This document shows positions 7,331-15,967 of a DNA stretch of 64,000 nt, piece by piece. Source of the DNA: an uncultured Dehalococcoidia bacterium. Lineage in GTDB: Bacteria > Chloroflexota > Dehalococcoidia > Lucifugimonadales > GCA-2712585. The stretch covers positions 568,459 to 632,458 of the forward strand of contig OX638324.1 in NCBI GenBank assembly GCA_951812825.1. The letters are read 5' to 3'. Within the stretch, counting starts at the first letter, position 1; every line of letters starts with the position of its first letter. The notes under the pieces were generated by a model. It worked only from the letters and a program-made list of their open reading frames with translations, did not search any database and was not told the DNA's origin. The position numbers and the translations under genes were made by a program.

Positions 7331-8964
7331 CAGCATAAGTGTCAGTAGTTAACTGTTCAGCAAGAATGTCACATCATGGAGAATGTGACGTTGAATCAAA
7401 AGGAACAAGGGAGACTACAGGTACTCAACAGCTTGCTGGCGAAGCATATGACGATAGAGCAGGCATCTACGCTGATGGGGGTGAGCATACGTCAAGCCTG
7501 GCGCATTCTGGCGGCTTACAAGGAGGAGGGAGCAGCCGCCCTGGCTCACGGTCATCGAGGTCGGAGGGCGCCCAACGCGATATCGGAGGATGCGAAGGCT
7601 GTTGTGCTTTACCTGGCACAGACACGGTACGTGGGAACCAATCACACGCACATGAGCGAGTTGTTGAGAGAACACGAAGGCATAGACATTCCTCGCAGCA
7701 CGCTGCGGAGACTTTTGGTGAGCGTCGGTGAGAACAGCCCGCGCGGGAGACGTCCACCCAAGCATCGAAGTCGACGTCAGAGAATGCCTCGTGAGGGTAT
7801 GCTCATTCAGATAGACGGGAGCTACCATAGATGGCTTGGGGAAGATGGTCCACAGTTCACATTACTGCTGGCGGTGGATGATGCTACGGGCATCGTGGCT
7901 AGCGCCCTATTCTGTGGGCTGGAGAAGACCCGCAGCTACTTCCAGCTGCTTGAGGCCTTGATAAGGCGTTGCGGGTTGCCCCTCGCCCTTTATACGGACC
8001 GGCATGCCGTCTTCAAGTACACGCCATCCTCAGATAGTGCCGCCGCTCCTACTCAGTTCAGTCGAGCTATGGACGAGCTAGGGATACAGCTGATATTCGC
8101 TCGGTCGCCACAGGCTAAGGGACGAGTGGAACGCACAGCGGGAACACTCCAGGATAGGCTGGTTACGGAGCTTCGGCTTGCGGGGGCGATCACCATCGAT
8201 GATGCAAATCGCGTGCTAGAGGACTTTCTTCCACGCTTCAACAGCCGCTTCAAGGTGCCTTCCCAGGAGTCTGAAGCCGTCTACCGCCCAGTGGACGATG
8301 GAATCCGCTTGGAGAAGGTGCTGTGCTTCAAGTATCGCCGCAGAGTTGCCAGGGACAACACTGTCAGATATCGCCGCCGTACTCTGCAACTGCTGCCCGG
8401 TACGGACAGGACGAGCTACGCCGGTACAGTCGTAGATGTACTTGAGAGATTGGACGGACACCTGGAAGTGCAGCACCAAGGGTGGGACATCCCCTCTCAA
8501 GAGGCGCCGCCACATCCGAGTGTCCTTCGCGGCCTCGCCGGGAGAACCGCACACACAGTTGCCCCTTACCTGTCCTCTAAAGTCAACGGCAACGGTCTGG
8601 GTGGAAGATCGGTGACCAGGCTAGCGACGCCGGACCAGGTTCACCATATCGGAAAGCTCATTGCTGTCGCCGGTCCCAATGGCACCAGAAGAGTTCGCAA
8701 ATCTGTAGGCCCACCACGAAGAGATCCCACGCCACTGCAGACGGCCAGGTGGAAGGCGGTGCAAAAGGCTAAGCGAAAGGGCCTGTCTATTCGAGGAATA
8801 GCCCGGGAACTGGGCATTCATAGGGACACCGCGAAGAAGTACATGAACGCCAGGAGCCCGCCCATAACCGGCCATCAACCCAGATTCAAGAATTCGTGAC
8901 CTGTTATGATCAGAGACGAAGTCGGTGACATTTATGCTGGTCACTTTCACTGACATTTATCCTG
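7331..8964 (+). mobile_element. ISNCY-like insertion sequence
   Basis: The ends carry imperfect inverted repeats. The left reads CAGCATAAGTGTCAGT with an inner copy TTCAGCAAGAATGTCAC. The right read in reverse is CAGGATAAATGTCAGT with an inner copy CCAGCATAAATGTCAC. One intact transposase gene lies between them. The exact outer boundaries are uncertain by about ten bases. It sits immediately beside the IS21 right end and is followed by a stretch resembling another IS21 end. Confidence 0.65.
7376..8899 (+). CDS. ISNCY-like DDE transposase
   Basis: This 507-residue protein begins with helix-turn-helix repeats ('MTIEQASTLMGVSIRQAWRIL', residues 25-45). An rve core follows with likely catalytic D147 ('LIQIDGSYHRW'), D208 ('ALYTDRHAVF') and E252 ('AKGRVERTAG'). 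The C-terminus has an additional helix-turn-helix ('LSIRGIARELGIHRDTAKKYM'). This layout fits ISNCY-family transposases. The frame is complete, and it is the only transposase here without visible damage apart from istA and orfA, so this may be the most recent arrival. Confidence 0.8.
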   Translation: MENVTLNQKEQGRLQVLNSLLAKHMTIEQASTLMGVSIRQAWRILAAYKEEGAAALAHGHRGRRAPNAISEDAKAVVLYLAQTRYVGTNHTHMSELLREHEGIDIPRSTLRRLLVSVGENSPRGRRPPKHRSRRQRMPREGMLIQIDGSYHRWLGEDGPQFTLLLAVDDATGIVASALFCGLEKTRSYFQLLEALIRRCGLPLALYTDRHAVFKYTPSSDSAAAPTQFSRAMDELGIQLIFARSPQAKGRVERTAGTLQDRLVTELRLAGAITIDDANRVLEDFLPRFNSRFKVPSQESEAVYRPVDDGIRLEKVLCFKYRRRVARDNTVRYRRRTLQLLPGTDRTSYAGTVVDVLERLDGHLEVQHQGWDIPSQEAPPHPSVLRGLAGRTAHTVAPYLSSKVNGNGLGGRSVTRLATPDQVHHIGKLIAVAGPNGTRRVRKSVGPPRRDPTPLQTARWKAVQKAKRKGLSIRGIARELGIHRDTAKKYMNARSPPITGHQPRFKNS

Positions 8965-8965
8965 A

Positions 8966-9001
8966 GCGGCGACACCCCGCTGGTACGTCTTTGCTCCGCC
9001 C
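8966..9001. repeat. Second IS21-type terminal repeat, diverged
   Basis: CTGGTACGTCTTTGCTCCGCCC near 8980-9001 resembles the IS21 right end at 7295-7316 (TGGTACACTTTTACTCCGCCC). No IS21 coding sequence adjoins it, so it is probably a leftover end from another copy, separated by the ISNCY-like insertion. Confidence 0.5.
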
Positions 9002-9005
9002 TTGA

Positions 9006-9200
9006 CACGCAGTGGTGGAGCGCAGCTTCCGCACCGACGAAGAAGAGTTCTTCTTCTGGCTGGAAAGTCCTCCCCGTAACTATGGCCAACTGAACTCCTG
9101 GTACCAGCGCTTCCTCTACACCTACAATCAAATCCGCCCTCACATGGGCATCAATATGCTTACTCCCAAGGAGGCAATCTCCCTTTGCCTTAAGTCTTGA
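9006..9200 (+). pseudogene. C-terminal transposase remnant (integrase core)
   Basis: The frame encodes 'VVERSFRTDEEEFFFWL', then 'NSWYQRFLYTYNQIRPHMGINMLTPKEAI', the usual end of an IS3/IS481-type rve domain (the E of the DDE triad in 'VERSFRTD', then the 'YN..RPH..L...TP' tail). The upstream part is missing, replaced by the IS ends. It is not the same element as the remnant at 1211-1531. Confidence 0.65.
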
Positions 9201-9256
9201 GAGAATAAGGTGCTCAGGCGTGATACACTGCTTTGATACCAGCGATGGAGGACAAT

Positions 9257-9496
9257 ATGTCAGAGCGGATTAAGAGTGTGCAGGTCAAACGAACCAGCAG
9301 TCCCTACTACCATGAACACCTAGCGTTGATTGTGAATGCCGACATCGTTCGAGCCGGTGAAGCTGTCTCTGATACTAGTCAGCACAAACCCCACGGCAGC
9401 CCCGAGGCTATTCTTGAGTGCGGTTATCAGATAGTTCGTCAAATGGAGGAACTTCTCCGCTTAGCCCAAGGTGCAATTCTTTGTCGTCATGAGTAG
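9257..9496 (+). CDS. Small hypothetical protein
   Basis: A 79-residue frame starts at ATG 9257 with a good GGAGG at 9247-9251. An earlier alternative start exists near 9233. The protein is hydrophilic with a predicted C-terminal amphipathic helix ('AILECGYQIVRQMEELLRLAQGA'). I recognise no family. It lies alone between a transposase remnant and the BtrH-like operon on the opposite strand. The ribosome-binding site is the main support. Confidence 0.45.
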   Translation: MSERIKSVQVKRTSSPYYHEHLALIVNADIVRAGEAVSDTSQHKPHGSPEAILECGYQIVRQMEELLRLAQGAILCRHE

Positions 9497-9789
9497 GCTC
9501 GAATGCAATCCACACTAGATGTTCTTCATCGAAAGAGGTACATCGAACCTGAATCTCTGGTGATATCTCGGTTCATTCATAATTTCACTTGTTCAGTTTG
9601 GTATATAAATCCCCAAATAAACACTAAGGGCCAACGCTCTAGTAGAATGAGTCGTGGTCACGGACGAATGAATGACATTCCCCGATCATCGGTCAGGAAT
9701 TCCATGCAAAGGCGAGAGGAAATGAACCATTAGTCAACGGGTTATTTGATGAGCACATCGCTCCTCTCATGACAGAACAGGGTCCTCAC

Positions 9790-10821
9790 TTAGTCACCGA
9801 TCCCATTCTCCGGGACCATCTCAAGTGTTGCCAGGCCACTTTGGATTTCTTCCTCCCAATTTGCGATCATTTCGATTCTAGAACTCAAGAAATCTGGAGC
9901 CGGCACTATTTCTTCATATGACATCTTTAGACATGTCTTGGCTGCAATTAGCCATGACCTTTCGATTTTTGCGGCAAATGACACTAGCGTTTGAAGCTCT
10001 AATCTATTAGAAACATTGTAGGCAGTTTCAAAGACCGCTTTGCCGAGCCTTTTTTCGACCCATAAGCTGGAAAACTTGCGCCACATTTCCTGAAGGAGAC
10101 CATTGTCAATTCGCGACCGTAATGTTTCAGCAAAGTCGATATTAAATTCTCTAACTGCATCTGGGCCAACTAGTGACCCGCTCGGACCAATGGCACATAG
10201 GGAATTCAGTCTTGCGTTCTTGATATATTCGTCGACTTGATGTTCTACGGAATAGGCGGCCATGCAAGGCGTATCGATTGAGAGAAAACGATTTCTAACT
10301 GCGCCTCCAGGATTTAGTGGGAGGTGCTCATCAGCAGTGTCCTTTGACTCTCGAGCGGATAAATAGTCGGCAAGGGAAATCGGGCCAGCAAATGAAATTG
10401 CATTGAACCCATCCATCACCCAAACTTGGTCTCTGTCATCATAACCGTACACAAGCAAGGTGTGCAGAGTGTGAGTCTTAAGCGGCCAAAATGGCAAATA
10501 ATAAGGATCTACAAAAACTATTACAGGCTTACCCTCATCAAGCAGTCTACGCGTCTCATGCCATGCCTCAGCACTGTTATCAGTCTCAATTTCCTCAACT
10601 GAGAATCCAGACCTTCTAAGCCCATCGTATCTATCCAAATGGCTAGCTTCAATTGAGGAATGCATTACGCTGGAACCCTTCGAATAGTAAAACCCCCACT
10701 CTCGCGCAAGAACGGTATCAGCGGCGGGAACACCCATATAACTCAAGTAACTCCTTAAACAAACTAGAAGGCAATTATCACTTCCTGGGACCAGCGGTAC
10801 TCCTTGTAAAACATGCCTCAT
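9790..10821 (-). CDS. BtrH-like acyltransferase / papain-fold protein
   Basis: The 343-residue product resembles BtrH N-terminal-domain proteins, related to C39 papain-fold enzymes. In butirosin synthesis BtrH moves an acyl group from carrier protein BtrI to the aminoglycoside. Visible features are an N-terminal Cys in 'SDNCLLVCLRSYLSYMGV' (Cys17, with Cys21 close by), 'KPVIVFVDPYYLPFW', and His120 and Asp136 in 'HTLHTLLVYGYDD...VWVMDGF', a plausible Cys-His-Asp triad. I start at ATG 10821, with GGAG 9 bases upstream; GTG 10836 is an alternative. It is the last gene of a tight minus-strand operon behind the adenylation-carrier protein, which fits a role in off-loading its thioester. The acceptor is unknown. 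Confidence 0.65.
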   Translation of the reverse strand: MRHVLQGVPLVPGSDNCLLVCLRSYLSYMGVPAADTVLAREWGFYYSKGSSVMHSSIEASHLDRYDGLRRSGFSVEEIETDNSAEAWHETRRLLDEGKPVIVFVDPYYLPFWPLKTHTLHTLLVYGYDDRDQVWVMDGFNAISFAGPISLADYLSARESKDTADEHLPLNPGGAVRNRFLSIDTPCMAAYSVEHQVDEYIKNARLNSLCAIGPSGSLVGPDAVREFNIDFAETLRSRIDNGLLQEMWRKFSSLWVEKRLGKAVFETAYNVSNRLELQTLVSFAAKIERSWLIAAKTCLKMSYEEIVPAPDFLSSRIEMIANWEEEIQSGLATLEMVPENGIGD

Positions 10822-10842
10822 CCTATAAATCTCCACTACTGT

Positions 10843-11433
10843 TTAATTTGTTAAGTCCTGGTCTTGGATCGTAATGCTGAAAATGTGGGCGAACGGGTTA
10901 TCTCCAAAAGCTAATCCGCAAACAGCAATGTTAGAGTTGACTTGTACCTCTTGCAGCCAAATGGATCTAGGGAAGTTCAAGTCGCTGCCCTTATGGTGGC
11001 TATGTGAACATCTCAAGCCGTAGCTGGCTCCTAAAGTAGGTGATGAATTGAAACCGTCTGGGAATCCCAAGATCCTTATTTGTTTTGAACCATTGAGGAA
11101 ATGAATCTCGATTTCCTCCGAATAGTCGCCAAAATCTCCCGCACACAAGAAGAAAAGCTTGACTAGCTTCATTGGGGGGAACGAAACTACTTGGTTCGCC
11201 AAATAGAAGTTATTTGAGGCGCCATCGTCCTTTCTGGGAAATACAAATGGCACATCGGCCATGCATATGGTTTGCTCGGACTCAGGCAATTCTTCGGCTG
11301 GATATGCCCCCAGAAACCATTCATTTACGTCAGCCCGATTTGAGTCGTAGGAGATGGCATCGTTGTTGAACACTTCGTTAAGATGCATTATCCCAAAGGA
11401 CGCCCGGGCACTCAGTGGCACATTAAAAGGCAT
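10843..11433 (-). CDS. Beta-sandwich protein, hypothetical
   Basis: A 196-residue protein with no signal peptide. The pattern 'LNEVFNNDAISYDSNRADVNEW', 'YPAEELP', 'VPFVFPRKDDGASNN', 'KLVKLFFLCAG' and 'NPFAHIFSITI' resembles carbohydrate-binding-like beta-sandwich modules that are usually appended to extracellular glycoside hydrolases. Here it stands alone and appears cytosolic. It lies 19 bp after the adenylation gene and 6-21 bp before the BtrH-like gene, so the three are co-transcribed. A GAGAGGGAA ribosome-binding site precedes the ATG. A role in recognising a sugar acceptor is possible but unproven. Confidence 0.6.
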   Translation of the reverse strand: MPFNVPLSARASFGIMHLNEVFNNDAISYDSNRADVNEWFLGAYPAEELPESEQTICMADVPFVFPRKDDGASNNFYLANQVVSFPPMKLVKLFFLCAGDFGDYSEEIEIHFLNGSKQIRILGFPDGFNSSPTLGASYGLRCSHSHHKGSDLNFPRSIWLQEVQVNSNIAVCGLAFGDNPFAHIFSITIQDQDLTN

Positions 11434-11452
11434 GGGTTCCCTCTCCTAACCC

Positions 11453-13270
11453 CTAGCTCGGCCTTACTTGGGACATTCGCTCTTGGCAGATCTTTGCAAG
11501 TCTCTCGATCGGCTCAAGCATTATTTCGGCTGGTTGCAGGTGGCATCCAGTCTCCTTCTCCAAGCAAATCGAGGCTTCCATGCCCGAAAGGGAATCCCCC
11601 CCAAGGTCAAAGAAAGTTTCATTTGCGCTGACTTCCTCGACCCTCAGAATCGTCTGCCAGATTCGCCCAATGATTTTTTCCATCTCGGTCCCAGGCTCTC
11701 TAAAGGTCGTCTTCGAGACCTCCCGAATGTTATTGAGATTGGGGAGATTAATTCTATCGATCTTCCCGCTACTTGTTAGAGGAAGTGTTTCCATTTGGAC
11801 AAATATAGATGGAAGCATGTACTCTGGGAGCATAGGTCTAAGAAAGCTCCTTAATTCGTTGAGGTTGGGAGAGATTCCTTCTACAGGGACGATGTATGCA
11901 GATAGGCGTTTCTGTCCTGCCTGATCTTTTCGGATTATGATTGCCACTTGTTCTATGTCAGGGTGTCGCCCAATTGCTGCTTCAACTTCCTGGAGCTCGA
12001 TTCGATAGCCCCTTAGTTTAACTTCGCTATCAGCGCGTCCGATGTATTCGAGCGTGGCACCATCTTCCCCGTATCGAGCGAGGTCTCCCGTCTTGTACAT
12101 GAGACTGTAGTTATCTTTGCTTAGGCCATTAGGTAAGAACCTGCGACTTGTCAGGTCACTGTCAACGTATCCCGAAGCAATCTCACCTGCAACGTATACC
12201 TCTCCGATTTCTCCCCTTCTAGTGGGGTAAAAATAGGGATCAAGTAGATAGACAGCCATTCCCGGAATTCGTCTTCCAATGGGTGAATTGCCGTGCTCGT
12301 TTCGTTCGCATTGCCAATGTGTAACTAGAGGTGCTTCACTCATAGCATATATATTGTGCAACTCCGCTTTCAAGAAATCGAAAAATCGCGCGCGGAGGCC
12401 CTCCGAAATCTTATCTGCACCGCAGATGACGTGCCTCAAAGATTTACAAAGTGAAATTCTCGAGTCCTTCAACATAACATTTAAAACAGACGGCATGAGA
12501 GTAATTATGGTGACTTTCATTTTATGGATTAGCTCAATTTGATAGGATATATCTTGTTCCTTCCCAGAAGGTACTATTACTATGCAACCCCCAGACAAAA
12601 GTGGCCAAACAATCTGTCGCAATAAGCTCACGAAACCTATCGAAGTTTTGAACAAATGCCTGTCTTGATCGCTAAGACCAAATCTTTCATTCACCCAAGG
12701 CAAAGAATTAACGCACACGCCATGAGAGAGAATAACACCTTTTGGACGTCCAGTAGACCCCGAAGTGCCAAAAATGAATGCCAAGTCGTTTGCGCCAACA
12801 GAATTTATTGGTCTAAAATTATCAAATTGTCGATGGATGTGGAAATTCTTGTCCGCCGCTACAATCGGTACTCCCAAATAAGAAAGCATGCCCAAGAAAT
12901 GTGTTTGCGTCACAATAAGCTTCACATTAGAGTCTTCCAGCAGAGCTTTCAGCCGGTCAAAGGGTTCGGAAGGCTCAAAGGGAACACATACACAGCCTGC
13001 CTTTAGAATGCCCAAGACGCCTACTATTACGTCGATCGATCGATTCATGCTGAGGCCAACTCGATCCTGTCTGGCGACTCCCTTCCGCCTCAAATAGGTT
13101 GCCAGTTGGTTTGACCTTAGCGACAACTCTCTATAGCTGATGTTTTCGCCTTCATAAATGGCGGCTACTCCCTTAGGAGTCCTTGTTGCCTGAGCTTCGA
13201 AAAGTGTGCTTATGCAAATGTCCTTTTCGGTGAATCGTTTCGATGCGCAAATCACTTTGGTGCCTCTCAA
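11453..13270 (-). CDS. NRPS-like adenylation domain fused to peptidyl carrier protein
   Basis: The 605-residue protein is a stand-alone loading module. The adenylation core motifs are present: A3 'FGTSGSTGRPKG' (168-178), A5-like 'NIYAMSEAP', A7 'YKTGDLARY', A8 'RADSEVKLRGYRIE', and A10 'PLTSSGKIDR' with Lys503. The carrier domain has 'FFDLGGDSLSG' with Ser560. No condensation or thioesterase domain follows. In A4 the usual Asp that binds the alpha-amino group is replaced ('FKTSIGF', Lys208), which argues against a normal alpha-amino acid substrate. The start is TTG 13270 (AGGA 6 bp upstream) or GTG 13255 (GAGAGG upstream). First gene of the operon with the beta-sandwich and BtrH-like proteins. 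Confidence 0.85.
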   Translation of the reverse strand: MRGTKVICASKRFTEKDICISTLFEAQATRTPKGVAAIYEGENISYRELSLRSNQLATYLRRKGVARQDRVGLSMNRSIDVIVGVLGILKAGCVCVPFEPSEPFDRLKALLEDSNVKLIVTQTHFLGMLSYLGVPIVAADKNFHIHRQFDNFRPINSVGANDLAFIFGTSGSTGRPKGVILSHGVCVNSLPWVNERFGLSDQDRHLFKTSIGFVSLLRQIVWPLLSGGCIVIVPSGKEQDISYQIELIHKMKVTIITLMPSVLNVMLKDSRISLCKSLRHVICGADKISEGLRARFFDFLKAELHNIYAMSEAPLVTHWQCERNEHGNSPIGRRIPGMAVYLLDPYFYPTRRGEIGEVYVAGEIASGYVDSDLTSRRFLPNGLSKDNYSLMYKTGDLARYGEDGATLEYIGRADSEVKLRGYRIELQEVEAAIGRHPDIEQVAIIIRKDQAGQKRLSAYIVPVEGISPNLNELRSFLRPMLPEYMLPSIFVQMETLPLTSSGKIDRINLPNLNNIREVSKTTFREPGTEMEKIIGRIWQTILRVEEVSANETFFDLGGDSLSGMEASICLEKETGCHLQPAEIMLEPIERLAKICQERMSQVRPS

Positions 13271-13854
13271 ATGGTCCTAAGTTCGATTTGCAAGAACTGT
13301 AATTCAAGACACTCATCGAAGTCAACCAATCTAGGGGGTCCTATTTGTTGGGCAGGACTATGTTGGAGCTAAGTGAGGGACCGGTCACTCCGCCTGACTG
13401 GACTCGAACTCGTCAGAAGATAGTCGACATAGAAAGACGGCTTTTGTTTGAATATGCTAAAATTACAGTAAATAATATTGAAACTAACGGCTAGCCACGC
13501 CCTCCTATTATCCTATGACTGCTCCCCACTGCTCTAAGCCACCCGCACCAAAGACTCTTTTGCCCTCCATTCAGGTTCCAACTCTTGTCGGTGTAACACA
13601 TCAGGTGGCACACCTATAGAGGGTAGATAAGCATATGGGAGGCAGCCCGAATAGAATCAAACAACCATTATTCCAAACAGATCCTTTTGAAGCTACCTTT
13701 GTGGTACCGAATGTGGTACTTAAACCCAAATTACACTGATTTTATAGCTGAGTAAGAATCCAGGCTCGGCAGCCAACTCAACTCATCGCGCACATTCGCA
13801 GAGCTGCTCGTCCACTGTCTCCCCAGCCATCGAAAAACCCACCGAGAAGAACCT
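13271..13854. other. Intergenic boundary between accessory island and backbone
   Basis: No gene is visible in 584 bp. On the minus strand a TTGACT-18-TACAGT-like promoter candidate lies near 13310-13340, upstream of the adenylation gene. An IS3-type end remnant lies at about 13340-13395. The right-hand part, leading to the dehydrogenase gene, shows only weak tRNA-like fragments that do not fold properly. Composition shifts to GC-rich backbone at about 13.75 kb. Confidence 0.5.
13340..13395. repeat. IS3-type terminal remnant
   Basis: GGGCAGGACTATGTTGGAGCTAAGTGAGGGACCGGTCACTCC parallels the IS3 left end (GGACAGGTAGCTAAGTGAGAGTCC) and the inverted copy (GACTTAAGTGAGGGTCCCGTCGCTCC). No transposase sequence adjoins it. 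It marks the right edge of the accessory island. Confidence 0.45.
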
Positions 13855-14751
13855 ATGAAAATCGCATTCATCGGAACCGGCAACATCGGCAACCCCATGG
13901 CCCGCCACATCCTGGAGGCCGGTCACCAATTGACGGTCCACGACCTCAACCGTCAATCCACCATCAACCTTGAGGAGATGGGCGCAACCTTGGCTCCCAC
14001 GCCCCAGGCCGCTGCCGAAAAAAGCGAAATCATCCTCACCTCCCTCCCCGGCCCTCGCGAAGTTGAGGCCGTCGCCCTCGGCGACCAGTCCGTCCTGCAG
14101 GGTGCGTCGGAAGGCGCCATCTACGTAGACCTCTCAACCAGTTCTCCCAGCCTCGCCCGGCGCATCTACCAGGAATTCCAGGCCCGCGGCGTTGCCGCCC
14201 TCGACGCTCCCGTCAGCGGCGGCGTCCCGGGTGCGGAGGCCGCCACCCTGTCAATCATGGTCGGTGGTGACCGCAACGTTTTCGAAAAAGCATCTCCCGT
14301 CCTTCGCGCCATGGGCGACAAGCTCATCTACTGCGGGCCCCCGGGCTGCGGCATGGTATGCAAGATCTGCAACAACCTCGTCACCATGAGCCTCGCCGCC
14401 TTCCTCCCGGAAGTCCTCACCCTTGGCGTAGAGGCCGGCGTAGACCTCAAGACCGTCGCCAAGTCCATCACCAGCGGCTCCGGCAACAACTGGGTGCTGG
14501 AGGGCAAGTTCCCCACCACCCTGTTTCAGGGCAAGTTCGACCCCGGATTCACCCTGTATCTCGCAGCTAAGGACGTGCATCTCGCCACTGAGCTTGGCCG
14601 CGAGTTGGGACTGCCCATGGAAGCCTCTAACCTCTTCGCCCAGATATACCGCGCGGCCTTGCGCAATGGATTGGGCGACTTGGATGCCGACGCAGTGGCC
14701 CTCCTCTACGAAAGGCGCACCGGCACCAAGCTCCGCTTCACTGAAGGCTAG
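13855..14751 (+). CDS. NAD(P)-dependent beta-hydroxyacid dehydrogenase (GarR/HIBADH family)
   Basis: The 298-residue protein fits the 3-hydroxyisobutyrate / tartronate semialdehyde / 6-phosphogluconate dehydrogenase-like family. It begins with a Rossmann fingerprint 'IAFIGTGNIGNPMA', then 'YVDLSTSSP' and 'LDAPVSGGVPGAE' (substrate-binding motif). The catalytic helix 'GPPGCGMVCKICNN' supplies the family Lys and Asn. The all-alpha C-terminal domain has 'FDPGFTLYLAAKDVHLA', which matches the dimer-core signature. The exact substrate cannot be told from sequence. It converges with recF, the two coding regions overlapping by 4 bp at their 3' ends. Confidence 0.85.
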   Translation: MKIAFIGTGNIGNPMARHILEAGHQLTVHDLNRQSTINLEEMGATLAPTPQAAAEKSEIILTSLPGPREVEAVALGDQSVLQGASEGAIYVDLSTSSPSLARRIYQEFQARGVAALDAPVSGGVPGAEAATLSIMVGGDRNVFEKASPVLRAMGDKLIYCGPPGCGMVCKICNNLVTMSLAAFLPEVLTLGVEAGVDLKTVAKSITSGSGNNWVLEGKFPTTLFQGKFDPGFTLYLAAKDVHLATELGRELGLPMEASNLFAQIYRAALRNGLGDLDADAVALLYERRTGTKLRFTEG

Positions 14752-15914
14752 TCGTTGGCTCTTCTCAATTCGCCTTCGCACAGCCGCAATATGGACGCCC
14801 TCGACAGATACGCGTTGCTGAAGGGGTCCAGGTCTGTCGCCGTAATCACCGACTGACCGTAGGCAAGCACCCGCTCCAACACCTGCTCTCGCCGTTCTTC
14901 GTCCAACTCCGAGAGTATGTCGTCCAGCAACACCAAAGGCTCTCCCTTGTAGGCCGAAAGGTACTGGGCCTCGGAAAGCCGGAGAGTCAATGCCAGGGTG
15001 CGCGCTTGGCCTCGAGAGGAATATACTCCCATATCAACATCACCCACCAACAACTGAAAATCGTCCCGATGTGGCCCAAGGGCCGTAGACCCCAAACGGA
15101 TCTCCTGGTCCCTCAAGGCTTCCAAACCATTCAGAAATTCTGCGGCGCAGTCTCCGGCATCATCGGCCTGCGTGACGTTGGGCAAGTACTCCAGCCGCAG
15201 GTCCTCTGCATCGCCCGTCAGCTCCCGCTGGGTGGCCCTTGCGGTTTGCGCCAATTCAGTCATCGTATCTGTCCTTTGCTGGACAATCAGAGAACCGGCC
15301 TGCACAAGCTGCTCGTCCCAGAATGCAATCTCGCTTTCCCGTGCCCGCCCATCGCGAATCAGCTTCAACAGCTGATTGCGCTGGTGAAGCACCTTTTGAT
15401 AACGCTGTAGGGCGCGCAGGTACGCGGGACTCGACTGCGAAATTAGTATGTCCAGGTAGCGCCGTCGGACCGAAGGGGAACCCTGTACCAGCCGAATGTC
15501 CTCCGCCGAAAACAGCACCACGTTCAGAAGTCCCACCAACTCCGCTGCCGTCCTGCGAACGCCGTCTACCCGCACCTCCTTCCGCACCGAGTGGATGGGT
15601 GCGCCCTGGGAAGCTGCGCTCCGTGCCCTGAAATGCGTCTGATATCCGACGATGATCCGGGTGCGGCTTCCATCCAACTGCACCGTTCCATCCACGGCTG
15701 CCTGCTCCAGTGTAGACGCCGCATCCCAGTTCACCACCTCCCGCTCGTTCTCCGCACGGAAGGACTTTGCAATAGCCAGCAGGTAGATTGCTTCAAGGAT
15801 GGTTGTCTTGCCCTGGGCATTGGCCCCTACAATGAGGCTTGGGCCCTCAGGCACGTCAACTTCCAGCCTCCGGAAGGACCGAAAGTTCACCAGATTCAGA
15901 CGTGCCAGGTGCAT
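14748..15914 (-). CDS. recF: DNA replication and repair protein RecF
   Basis: The 388-residue protein has the SMC/ABC-type ATPase layout of RecF. Walker A is 'GANAQGKTTILE' near residues 31-42, followed by 'EAIYLLAIAKSFR'. The signature is 'YSSRGQARTLALTLRLSEA' and Walker B 'PLVLLDDILSELD'. RecF loads RecO/RecR at single-strand gaps. It is separated from dnaA/dnaN/gyrB, which usually neighbour it. It follows a hypothetical gene on the same strand by 53 bp. Confidence 0.95.
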   Translation of the reverse strand: MHLARLNLVNFRSFRRLEVDVPEGPSLIVGANAQGKTTILEAIYLLAIAKSFRAENEREVVNWDAASTLEQAAVDGTVQLDGSRTRIIVGYQTHFRARSAASQGAPIHSVRKEVRVDGVRRTAAELVGLLNVVLFSAEDIRLVQGSPSVRRRYLDILISQSSPAYLRALQRYQKVLHQRNQLLKLIRDGRARESEIAFWDEQLVQAGSLIVQQRTDTMTELAQTARATQRELTGDAEDLRLEYLPNVTQADDAGDCAAEFLNGLEALRDQEIRLGSTALGPHRDDFQLLVGDVDMGVYSSRGQARTLALTLRLSEAQYLSAYKGEPLVLLDDILSELDEERREQVLERVLAYGQSVITATDLDPFSNAYLSRASILRLCEGELRRAND

Positions 15915-15967
15915 GTCAGACCGCCTTCGCCACAGAGGTCTGGTAATGACGTCGAGAAGGTCGGTAG

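Noticed and set aside
9503-9733. A 76-codon frame after the small hypothetical gene
   Set aside because: No ribosome-binding site, erratic composition and no family resemblance; likely chance.
13390-13690. Two tRNA-like T-arm fragments (TTCGAGTCC at about 13405 and GATTC at about 13655, minus strand)
   Set aside because: Stems do not pair properly and no acceptor or anticodon arms could be assembled; not a functional tRNA.
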